Shown here: positions 34,121 through 41,987 of the stretch, one piece after another
Layout of the letters: every line of letters begins with the position of its first letter
Position numbering within the stretch: the stretch's first letter is position 1
Source: CAYYYG01 sp964591375
Lineage (GTDB): Bacteria > Patescibacteriota > Microgenomatia > UBA1406 > GWC2-37-13
NCBI GenBank assembly: GCA_964591375.1
Contig: CAZQAU010000007.1
Span: 1-64,000, forward strand
Direction: 5' to 3'
DNA: 64,000 nucleotides
Notes under the pieces: model-generated
What the model saw: only the letters and a program-made list of their open reading frames with translations
What the model was told of the DNA's origin: nothing
The model's database searches: none
Position numbers and translations under genes: made by a program

Positions 34121-34126
34121 ATTCTA
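34121..34126 (-). promoter_or_regulatory. rarA -10 box, predicted leaderless
   Basis: TAGAAT read leftward, 7 nt before the ATG at 34113, with no Shine-Dalgarno sequence in between. Confidence 0.4.
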
Positions 34127-34201
34127 TCAGGGTGAACGAATGTTTACAACACGTGTATACGAACACAGAACATATTTTTTTATAAACTTTATTCTCTTCT
34201 A

Positions 34202-34990
34202 TCAGCCACTAGCGCTTGTGTAGTGTCTAAGTGCAAATCTCCAGAAGCTTCGGGAGATAAAGAAAAAGACCATTGTAAAGAATATCAGATCAATAATATC
34301 GCCAAGAAATACTTTGTGAAGTAATACTTTCGTCGGAGTCGAGACGATAAGTAATAATGGCAAGATAAAAATGACAATATATTCTTTTACGGAATGAAAT
34401 ATATCAGGCGGATAACGCATGATGCCTGAACTGTTATACAAAAAATCAAGTAGATTCGATAGACCGGCAAACCATATAGTCAGGGTTAGTACGGTGAACC
34501 AAATGGAATATATAAGTATCAGTCCACATAGAAGAAGGGTAATATAGCCAATAATATTAATAAAAGTTATCGGAATATGATATAGAGTAGCAATATAATA
34601 TAGTGCGACAATTCCTAAAATTAAACGAAATGCACCCATAAAGTTGACGAGCGACATACTTAATAAAAACTGTGTATCGATCGGTTTTAGTAGAAAACTA
34701 TCAAGTTGACCTAAATCCATCAGCCGAGACATTCGCTGAAAATTTTTGGAAAATATAATGTGAAATATACCCCACAGTATACTAAATGTGGCTGTGAGCA
34801 TAATAATTTCTTCTCTTTTCCAACCATATATTTGTCTGGTTTTATTAGTAAGAAGAATTATTGAAATAAAATGGAAAGTCCCCCACACTGTGCTGCCGAT
34901 TATACTATTGACCAAATTGGCCCGATAAGCGACAAGTGCAGAAAAATTCATCTTCAAAAGAGTTTTATATATATGTATATAATATTTCAT
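34202..34990 (-). CDS. ABC-2 family exporter permease
   Basis: A 262-residue membrane protein with six predicted segments. MNFSALVAYRANLVNSIIGSTVWG and LLKPIDTQFLLS resemble the ABC-2/DUF990 permeases found as pairs with one ATPase. It overlaps the upstream permease gene by 1 nt. Substrate unknown; drug, lipid or glycan export are all possible. Confidence 0.85.
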   Translation of the reverse strand: MKYYIHIYKTLLKMNFSALVAYRANLVNSIIGSTVWGTFHFISIILLTNKTRQIYGWKREEIIMLTATFSILWGIFHIIFSKNFQRMSRLMDLGQLDSFLLKPIDTQFLLSMSLVNFMGAFRLILGIVALYYIATLYHIPITFINIIGYITLLLCGLILIYSIWFTVLTLTIWFAGLSNLLDFLYNSSGIMRYPPDIFHSVKEYIVIFILPLLLIVSTPTKVLLHKVFLGDIIDLIFFTMVFFFISRSFWRFALRHYTSASG

Positions 34991-35784
34991 TATTGTCCTA
35001 TGCCGGTAAATTTTTTAATTCCATTTGTCCAAAGTATTTTATAGATGACAATCAGAGATCCGATCCATATAAGCTGTATAAAAATTACTTGTAAAATTTG
35101 TGATATTTCTAATTTACCCTGAAAGGCGATAATAGGAAAGTAAGTCATATAAGAAAACGGCAAAGTCATAGCTATATTCTTTAACCAGATAGGAAAGAAT
35201 TCCAATGGCATAATATTTCCGGCCAGGACAATTATTGCGACATCGATTATCTCGAATATTCCCCAAATGTCAGTAATCCAGAAAGCTATCAGTGCAATAG
35301 TAATTTTAAATGTAAAAGACAAAATATAAGCTAATATCGCTACAACAATACTCATAAAAAAAATTTCCGGTTGATGGGTAACTGTAATGAGAACATTCAT
35401 AAATACTGAAATTAAAATAATTGCAGTAATACTATAAAAACCTCTTAATAGTCTAAAGGAAGACTCATCGATAAACTTAATAGCATAATAGGGGAATGGT
35501 CGGAGTAAAAATTGTGTCAGTCTACCTTCTTTAATATCAATAATTCCAACTTCTTCTTCTATATGGGCAATGAGGATGCCGGTTGCAATAATAAGCAGAA
35601 GATAATATGAATTAATTTCAGATATATTCCAACCAGTTTGATTATTCCCGGATGAATTCGTGCTTTGCCAATAAAATATCAGAATTATTGGATTAATAAG
35701 TGACATAAGAAAGTAGATAAAAGCTCGAGCTCTGTACTCAAATACATGTTGTAAGCATAAAGAAAAGATGCGCAGGTACTTCAT
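34990..35784 (-). CDS. ABC-2 family exporter permease
   Basis: A 264-residue permease with six predicted segments and the motif EVGIIDIKEGRLTQFLLRPFPYYAIKF, the cytoplasmic coupling region of DUF990-type permeases. Its start overlaps the ATPase gene end by 4 nt. With the following permease it would form a heterodimeric exporter. Confidence 0.86.
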   Translation of the reverse strand: MKYLRIFSLCLQHVFEYRARAFIYFLMSLINPIILIFYWQSTNSSGNNQTGWNISEINSYYLLLIIATGILIAHIEEEVGIIDIKEGRLTQFLLRPFPYYAIKFIDESSFRLLRGFYSITAIILISVFMNVLITVTHQPEIFFMSIVVAILAYILSFTFKITIALIAFWITDIWGIFEIIDVAIIVLAGNIMPLEFFPIWLKNIAMTLPFSYMTYFPIIAFQGKLEISQILQVIFIQLIWIGSLIVIYKILWTNGIKKFTGIGQ

Positions 35785-36764
35785 ATACTTTTGGAACGTG
35801 TAAAAAAGTCCCGGATAATATCTTCGATATCTGTTTCTTCGATATTAATATCTATAACCGGATAATCTTCTAGCAGTCGAGCGGCAATTCTATTGGAATC
35901 AGCGATGGGAACGGATAATAATACATGAGGAAAATCATAGTGTTTGATTGTTGCTAAAGATGCTAATTTTTTAGCATCGACTTTATTTTTTAAAGTAATA
36001 GAAATCTTTTTATGCGTAGTATGCGATCGTACAATATCATGCAATTTTCCATCATATAAAATTTTACCATGATCAATTATGATTACTCTTTCACAAAGCT
36101 CCTGTACATCTTTCATATAGTGACTCGTCAGTATGATAGTAGTCTTGGATTTTTTATTATATTCGCGGATAAAATTGCGTAGTTTTTGTTGCATAACAAC
36201 GTCCAGACCAATCGTTGGTTCATCAAGAAATAATACTTTGGGATTATGAATTAAGGCGGCTATCAACTCACATTTCATCCGTTGTCCTAATGAAAGTTTA
36301 CGTACTTGGACATTGATGATGTCCTGTACATCCATTAGTTCAATTAATTCATCGAGGCGATTTTTATATTCTTTATCTGAAACCTGATAGATCTCTTTAT
36401 TCAATGAGAAGGATTCAATTGCTGGTAAATCCCACCAGAGTTGGTTTTTTTGTCCCATTACCAGTGAGATTTGTCTCAAGAATTCCGTTTTTCTATCGAA
36501 GGGATTATATCCAATTACTGATACAGAACCGCCTGTTGGATAGAGAAGTCCGGATAGACATTTTAATGTGGTTGTTTTACCGGCGCCATTGGGACCGATA
36601 AATCCTACCAGTTCACCTTTTTCGATAGAAAATGAGATGTCGTCAACAGCTTTGGAGTCGTAGTATTTTCTATGGACAACGGATTTTAAAGAACCTAGTA
36701 TACCGGGTTGTTTTTGGTAGATTCTAAATGATCTTTGAAGATTTTGTACTTTAATGATAGGCAT
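35781..36764 (-). CDS. ABC exporter ATP-binding protein
   Basis: A 327-residue ATPase. Walker A is FIGPNGAGKTTTLKCLSG, the Q-loop is VMGQKNQLWWDLP, the signature is LSLGQRMKCELIAALIHNP, Walker B is VLFLDEPTIGLD and the switch His lies in ILTSHYMKD. The C-terminal about 80 residues form the small extra domain common in drug- or polysaccharide-type exporters. It heads the three-gene operon behind a palindrome over the promoter. Confidence 0.95.
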   Translation of the reverse strand: MPIIKVQNLQRSFRIYQKQPGILGSLKSVVHRKYYDSKAVDDISFSIEKGELVGFIGPNGAGKTTTLKCLSGLLYPTGGSVSVIGYNPFDRKTEFLRQISLVMGQKNQLWWDLPAIESFSLNKEIYQVSDKEYKNRLDELIELMDVQDIINVQVRKLSLGQRMKCELIAALIHNPKVLFLDEPTIGLDVVMQQKLRNFIREYNKKSKTTIILTSHYMKDVQELCERVIIIDHGKILYDGKLHDIVRSHTTHKKISITLKNKVDAKKLASLATIKHYDFPHVLLSVPIADSNRIAARLLEDYPVIDINIEETDIEDIIRDFFTRSKSI

Positions 36765-36765
36765 A

Positions 36766-36782
36766 CTGTGATTGTATCACAG
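36766..36782 (-). promoter_or_regulatory. Palindromic operator on ABC operon promoter
   Basis: A perfect inverted repeat CTGTGAT-N3-ATCACAG contains the leftward -10 TACAAT (36776-36771), which is 6 nt before the ATG at 36764. A repressor here would block the promoter directly. No regulator gene is adjacent. Confidence 0.55.
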
Positions 36783-36788
36783 AGTCAT

Positions 36789-37508
36789 TTAGGTAATTTG
36801 ATATTTTACAATAGTTTGATTATCTTTTGTCTCAATAGCGGTAATAATGACCTTTCCTACCTCATCTGTAGTATGTACTTGTGTACCACCATCCGCGACC
36901 GCTCCTACTGTTTCCAGTTTTAATGTTCGTAATGGTTTGTCAGGTGGTAATCCCGGCTGCAAATAAATAGCTTCTTTTTGTAAATCTTCCAGAGGTTGAA
37001 ATAACCAGGAAAATTTTAATTTTTTTTCGGTAAGCTCATTAACTTTCTCCTGGAGTCGTTGTGTAATATCTTCAGTAAGTGATCCAGTGTAGACAATAAA
37101 GGGTTTTTTCCCATGATCACCTTTAAGAGGCATTAATACTTTGGGTGAATATCCTAATAAAAATATAGCAAAATCCACAATATGACCTGCAGAATGAAGT
37201 CTCATATGTTTAAATCGTCGCTCCCAGTTAATTGTTCCTTTAACTTTTAAACCGACAGAGGGTGCCTTGGCACTTTCAATGTAATGCCATAACTCACCTT
37301 CTTTCATCATAACCTGATATACATGAGCAGACCATGAATCTGTCATTAATGTTCCCTGATCTGTTGGTTGTCCACCACCCATTGGATAAAATACCGTCGC
37401 GTCAAGTATTAATCTAAAACGATTATCAGATTCAGGTTCTACCTGCATAATAGTGGCTTCCATATCTTTCAGATAAGAGTCATGCAGGTATAGTTGTCGT
37501 GTTTTCAT
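36789..37508 (-). CDS. AlaX-like alanyl-tRNA editing protein
   Basis: A 239-residue protein resembling the editing domain of alanyl-tRNA synthetase. LDATVFYPMGGGQPTDQGTL and RLHSAGHIVD (His-x3-His zinc ligands) are clear. The second half of the zinc site, usually Cys-Gly-Gly-Thr-His, reads DGGTQVHTTDEVG, so Cys and the first His are replaced. It may hydrolyse mischarged Ser-tRNA(Ala). It is 8 nt downstream of the PBP gene in the same direction. Confidence 0.88.
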   Translation of the reverse strand: MKTRQLYLHDSYLKDMEATIMQVEPESDNRFRLILDATVFYPMGGGQPTDQGTLMTDSWSAHVYQVMMKEGELWHYIESAKAPSVGLKVKGTINWERRFKHMRLHSAGHIVDFAIFLLGYSPKVLMPLKGDHGKKPFIVYTGSLTEDITQRLQEKVNELTEKKLKFSWLFQPLEDLQKEAIYLQPGLPPDKPLRTLKLETVGAVADGGTQVHTTDEVGKVIITAIETKDNQTIVKYQIT

Positions 37509-37516
37509 ATATTAAA

Positions 37517-39742
37517 TTATGGTGTGGGTGTTGGAGCATCATGTGCACAGTCCAAACAATAAGTAGACCATTGGTCTTTTACAACTGTTTTTTCTTTCAT
37601 TTCTATATTTTGATCTGTAGGTTTAGCCTGTTTATCAGAGTCTTTAAATACAGGTATTTGCATGCGTTGTGTGGTAATCGCATTTTTAGATTCTGTTCCT
37701 TTAATATAGTATTCATATCCGGCAACTCCACAGCTTGGTTTACCATCGGCGCCCACTGTCATAACGGCTCCGGTATCACTACAGATTTGACTACTTACAA
37801 CATTTTCAGGCTTTATTGGCCACAAGTCAGGTTGATTTCTAAGCACGTGCTGCATAACTTTATTCCAGATAGGTGCAGCACCGGTAATACCAGATGATAA
37901 GTAAGGATGCATCGGAGTATTATCATTGTTTCCTACCCAGACTGCTGTCATAAAGTTGGGGGTATATCCAATTGTCCAGTTATCTTTCTTATCATCAGTG
38001 GTCCCTGTTTTAACAGAGACTGTTTTTTTGGGGACTACGAGAAATGAAGAAGAACCGAATGCTTGTGAACGAGCAGAGTTATCCAAAAGAATATGTGATA
38101 TGAGGAAGGCCGCTTCTTTTGAAATAACCTGTTTTCCTTGTATAGTGAGGAAACTAGGCATTTTAATGGGCTGATTAACATCTTTCACATAATTAGGATC
38201 TTTAAATTCATAGACGGTTTTGCCATTTTTATCCTGGATTTTCAAGATACTGTTTAAAGTTTTTACCTTTCCCTGATTAGCAAATGCGGAAAATGCCTGA
38301 GACATTTCCGTCATACGAACTTCACCACCACCCAATGTGAGTGAAAGCCCATAACGATCTGGATCCCCGAATGTACTAATAGTAAAAGCCGACGCTGAAG
38401 CCACCATCTCATGTACGCCATTCATAGCTAACATTTTGACAGCTGGGATATTATAAGAGTTTGCTAATGCAGCACGTAAGCGTACAAGACCGTGAAACTG
38501 TCCATCATAATTTACGGGGCAGTATTGTTTAGGTGCACCTGCAGGGGAGAAACAAGTAGGAACATCTAAAAATACCGTGGCAGGTGTAACAAGCTTACGA
38601 TCTATTCCTACGGCAAAATTAATTGGCTTAATAGAACTTCCCGGTTGTCTTAATGCAGTAGTTACGTTAAAAGCACCGGATGGGCTAGCAAAATAATCTA
38701 CTGAACCGACCATACTTAAGACTTCACCTGTTGTTGGTCGGGTTACTAAAACTGCGCCGTTGGATACTCGCAGATCTTTTATTTTTTCGAGTTCATCTCG
38801 AAGTATAGCTTCTGCACTAGCTTGGATATCAAGGTCTAGAGTCGTATAAACACGAAGCCCGCCTTCTTCAACTTCTTTAGTACTAAACTGCTTTTCCAGT
38901 TGATCTTTTACATAAAACACAAAGTGTGGAGCTTTAATAGGAATTTTTGGAGGAACTAATTTAATTTTTGTTTTTTTTGCTTTGTCCCGGCTGCTTTTGC
39001 TTATATAACCCTGTTCGTACATTTTATCTAACACCACATTACGTCTCCAGAGAGCTTTATCAGGATTTAAAAATGGCGAGTATAAAGAAGGTGCTTGGGG
39101 TAATCCGACAAGTAAAGCTGCCTCGTCAAGTGTTAAGTCTTTAGCATGTTTATCAAAATATTTTTTAGATGCTTCTTCTATGCCATAAGCGGAACCACCG
39201 TATGGTATTTGATTTAGATATAATTCAAGAATTTGATCTTTATTAAATGTACGTTCTGTCTGTATAGCCAGTACCATTTCTTTTAACTTACGTTGTACTG
39301 TTCTTTCTGACGTGAGTAAAGTGCCTTTGACTAGTTGTTGCGTTAATGTAGAACCTCCTTGCATACTTCCGGTGAGAACTGCATCGCGTACCGCGCGGAA
39401 GATACCCGAAATGGGAGCGATTCCATTATGGCGATAAAAGTCTTTATCTTCAATCGCAACAGTAGCATGGGGTATAAAATCGGGTAAATCGCTGAGTTTT
39501 ATTGGTGTTCTATTTTGATCACGATAAATCTCATATAGGAGCCGGCCTTTTCGGTCGTATATATGGGTAGATAAAGGTATAATTTTATAGTTTTTTAAGC
39601 TTTGTGGTGTGGGGAGATTATAAAAAATAAAATAATATATAAAAACAGAAAAGCTGATCAATAGAAGTATAATAATAGAAGACATAATAAGCTTAATATG
39701 CTTACGCAAAAAATTACTTGTTTTTTTAAGATGTTTTTTCAT
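37517..39742 (-). CDS. Class A penicillin-binding protein (transglycosylase-transpeptidase)
   Basis: A 741-residue bifunctional peptidoglycan synthase. It has an N-terminal membrane anchor (about 18-40) and a GT51 domain with ATVAIEDKDFYRHNGI and QGGSTLTQQLVKGT. The transpeptidase domain has the SxxK in RQPGSSIKP, SxN in LANSYNIPAVK and KTG in SVKTGTTDDKKDNW. Near the C-terminus, two Cys pairs (SSQICSDTG..PSCG, YCLDCAHD) could form disulfides. It builds wall glycan and crosslinks. Confidence 0.96.
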   Translation of the reverse strand: MKKHLKKTSNFLRKHIKLIMSSIIILLLISFSVFIYYFIFYNLPTPQSLKNYKIIPLSTHIYDRKGRLLYEIYRDQNRTPIKLSDLPDFIPHATVAIEDKDFYRHNGIAPISGIFRAVRDAVLTGSMQGGSTLTQQLVKGTLLTSERTVQRKLKEMVLAIQTERTFNKDQILELYLNQIPYGGSAYGIEEASKKYFDKHAKDLTLDEAALLVGLPQAPSLYSPFLNPDKALWRRNVVLDKMYEQGYISKSSRDKAKKTKIKLVPPKIPIKAPHFVFYVKDQLEKQFSTKEVEEGGLRVYTTLDLDIQASAEAILRDELEKIKDLRVSNGAVLVTRPTTGEVLSMVGSVDYFASPSGAFNVTTALRQPGSSIKPINFAVGIDRKLVTPATVFLDVPTCFSPAGAPKQYCPVNYDGQFHGLVRLRAALANSYNIPAVKMLAMNGVHEMVASASAFTISTFGDPDRYGLSLTLGGGEVRMTEMSQAFSAFANQGKVKTLNSILKIQDKNGKTVYEFKDPNYVKDVNQPIKMPSFLTIQGKQVISKEAAFLISHILLDNSARSQAFGSSSFLVVPKKTVSVKTGTTDDKKDNWTIGYTPNFMTAVWVGNNDNTPMHPYLSSGITGAAPIWNKVMQHVLRNQPDLWPIKPENVVSSQICSDTGAVMTVGADGKPSCGVAGYEYYIKGTESKNAITTQRMQIPVFKDSDKQAKPTDQNIEMKEKTVVKDQWSTYCLDCAHDAPTPTP

Positions 39743-39797
39743 AAAGTGTTATAGATAGATATTGTAGCAAATGAAGTTATATCAACTCAATCTATAA

Positions 39798-41219
39798 TTA
39801 TTTTTTGGGAAATAATGGCTGTATTTTTTTTATTTCACCCTCTGTAGCTACCAATATTTTTTCTGCTGTTGTAGGCATAAACGGTGACAGTTCATACCCC
39901 AGTTCATGGATTTTTTTTAATGTGGTTTTTAAAAAATCATTTCTTTCCTCTGGCGATTTCTTCCAGGGGGCAAACTCATCTATAGACTTATTAATAATTT
40001 TTATTTTTGACCATATATTCTCCAGAATCCTGTTAAATTGATATTCTTCGAATAATGTATCAATTTCTTCGGAATAAGTTGTTTTTTTAGCTGCATGATT
40101 AATTTTAATTCCATCTTTTTCTGACAATGTAGTTATTCGCATAATGAGATTACCCAATTCGTTCGCGAGTTCGGAGTTATAGATTTCTTCCATCCGTGAA
40201 AAAGAAAAGTCGCCATCATCCAAGGCGGGGATTTCTCTTAAGAAGTAGTATCTTACTGCGTCCACACCATACTTTTCGACCAGGTCGAAGGGGCTTAATA
40301 CGTTACCTAAACTTTTACTCATTTTTTTTCCTTCAGCGTTAATAAATCCATGGACAAAAATGTTACTCGGAAGCGGTAAGTTAGCTGAAAGTAGCATACC
40401 TGTCCAGTAAATAGCATGAAATTTTATTATATCTTTACCAACAATATGGATACGTTTTGGGTTGTCCTGCCAATACTTTTTATACATTACGCCATCTTCC
40501 GCAAAATCGAGAGTAGTTATATAGTTTATCAAGGCATCAAACCAAACATATATTCTTTGAGAATCATCATCCGGTACGGGAATACCCCAACCTTTTGTTC
40601 GTTCAGTAGGTCGAGAAATAGAGAAATCACCCAAATCACTTTCCAGCATTTGTAAAACTTCTTTTTTTCTAAACTCTGGTAATATTTTGATTTGATCAGA
40701 AGCGATCAGTTGCTTTATTTTAGGTATGTAATTAGATAGATTAAAAAAATAGTTTACTTCAGAAACAATCTCTAATTTGCGATTATGTTCAGGACAAATA
40801 TTATCAGGGAACTGGCCTTCTTTATAGAATGTTTCACATCCTACGCAATACAAACCTTCATAGCTCTTTTTATATATGTCATGTTCACAGAGTTTCCAAA
40901 ATTTTTGGGAGCCTAGTTTATGCTTTTCGTCAGTGGTACGAATAAACCGATCATACGATAAATTCAGAACTTCACGGAGTTTTATGAAACGTTCCGATAA
41001 TTGATCCACAAGTGCTTGAGGAGATAACTGTAACTTTTCAGCCGCTTCCACATTTTTTATGGCATTTTCATCAGTACCAGCAGATAAAAAACTATCATAA
41101 CCTTTTTGTATATACCATCGTTTAAGCGCATCGGCCTGCATAGTCTCCAAAGCAAATCCAATATGGGGTGCACCGTTAACATATGGGATAGACGTGCTGA
41201 TATATACTGTTTTTTTCAT
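39798..41219 (-). CDS. metG: Methionyl-tRNA synthetase
   Basis: A 473-residue class I synthetase. It has the HIGH-type PHIGFALE near residue 18, a zinc-binding knuckle (CVGCETFYKEGQFPDNICPEH), KMSKSLGN near residue 295 and an anticodon-binding helical domain. The C-terminal tRNA-binding extension of longer MetRS is missing, as in many small versions. It overlaps no gene; a small membrane-protein gene lies 1 nt upstream and shares its promoter. Confidence 0.97.
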   Translation of the reverse strand: MKKTVYISTSIPYVNGAPHIGFALETMQADALKRWYIQKGYDSFLSAGTDENAIKNVEAAEKLQLSPQALVDQLSERFIKLREVLNLSYDRFIRTTDEKHKLGSQKFWKLCEHDIYKKSYEGLYCVGCETFYKEGQFPDNICPEHNRKLEIVSEVNYFFNLSNYIPKIKQLIASDQIKILPEFRKKEVLQMLESDLGDFSISRPTERTKGWGIPVPDDDSQRIYVWFDALINYITTLDFAEDGVMYKKYWQDNPKRIHIVGKDIIKFHAIYWTGMLLSANLPLPSNIFVHGFINAEGKKMSKSLGNVLSPFDLVEKYGVDAVRYYFLREIPALDDGDFSFSRMEEIYNSELANELGNLIMRITTLSEKDGIKINHAAKKTTYSEEIDTLFEEYQFNRILENIWSKIKIINKSIDEFAPWKKSPEERNDFLKTTLKKIHELGYELSPFMPTTAEKILVATEGEIKKIQPLFPKK

Positions 41220-41220
41220 A

Positions 41221-41511
41221 TTATGTTTTTAATAATAAAACAACTCCAATTATAAATGAAATGAGTAAGATTGTGTTGACTATCTGAAACCCGGCCAAAT
41301 AGTTAATAATTAAGAAAGCCGCTACTGTTAAGGCAGGTATATATCTATACCTCGGTTTCAGTATGTAGAAACTGATTAAATAGGTCAGTATACTAGTTAT
41401 ACATATAAATAGTAATATAATATATATAGAGCTAGGGGGTACAAAAATGACAAGACATATGGCGGTTATGGCCAGAGCAACGCCTGAAACAATCGCTTGC
41501 AAGTTCTTCAT
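41221..41511 (-). CDS. Small membrane protein
   Basis: A 96-residue protein with three or four predicted membrane segments and few charged residues (KPRYRY in a loop). No family recognised. It is followed 1 nt later by metG and starts 6 nt after a perfect TATAAT, so it leads the transcript. It is divergent from rpsO. Confidence 0.65.
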   Translation of the reverse strand: MKNLQAIVSGVALAITAICLVIFVPPSSIYIILLFICITSILTYLISFYILKPRYRYIPALTVAAFLIINYLAGFQIVNTILLISFIIGVVLLLKT

Positions 41512-41517
41512 ATATAC

Positions 41518-41523
41518 ATTATA
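41518..41523 (-). promoter_or_regulatory. -10 box, predicted leaderless
   Basis: TATAAT read leftward, 6 nt before the ATG at 41511, with TTGTTT further upstream as a possible weak -35. Confidence 0.5.
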
Positions 41524-41574
41524 ATTTCAAAACAATACGATTTTAATAGATTATTTCTTAATTTTTTTTAATAT

Positions 41575-41844
41575 ATGGTAAACCTTCCCGATGACAAGCA
41601 ACAGCTTATTGATTTATTCGCACAAAAACAAGGCGATACTGGTTCTCCAGAAGTACAAGTTGCTCTTTTAACACAAAAGATTAACAGACTTACTGAGCAT
41701 TTAGGTGAAAATAAAAAAGACAATCATTCACGTAGAGGTCTTCTTAAAGTTATTGCAAAAAGACGCAGAATCTTAAATTACCTTCACAAACTGGATGAAA
41801 AGCGATACAAAGAAGTAATCGCTAAATTAGGCATGAAAAAATAA
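41575..41844 (+). CDS. rpsO: 30S ribosomal protein S15
   Basis: Full-length S15 of 89 residues, with DTGSPEVQVALLTQKINRLTEHL, the 16S rRNA-binding helix-loop NKKDNHSRRGLL and the ending RRRILNYLHKLDEKRYKEVIAKLG. It binds the central domain of 16S rRNA early in 30S assembly. It is followed by pnp, the same order as in E. coli. Confidence 0.98.
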   Translation: MVNLPDDKQQLIDLFAQKQGDTGSPEVQVALLTQKINRLTEHLGENKKDNHSRRGLLKVIAKRRRILNYLHKLDEKRYKEVIAKLGMKK

Positions 41845-41853
41845 TTATAATTT

Positions 41854-41969
41854 GCCTGATTCGATTCCTAATTAATCTAAACAACTCTCTATTGAGTGCT
41901 ATCAGCTCCTATAAATAGTGATAATGAATAAGGGTCGGGAATTGTTTAGGTCAATTAGGTGAATCGGGC
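41854..41969 (+). promoter_or_regulatory. Long hairpin between rpsO and pnp
   Basis: Left arm 41854-41884 and right arm 41940-41969 pair over about 25 of 28 positions, including TTGTTTAG/CTAAACAA and GAATC/GATTC blocks. The apex contains smaller hairpins, ACTC/GAGT and TATCA/TGATA. The element ends 18 nt before the pnp ATG. In E. coli an RNase III-cleaved hairpin at this location mediates PNPase autocontrol; an analogous role is inferred. Confidence 0.75.
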
Positions 41970-41987
41970 TTCATAAAACTATTCACT

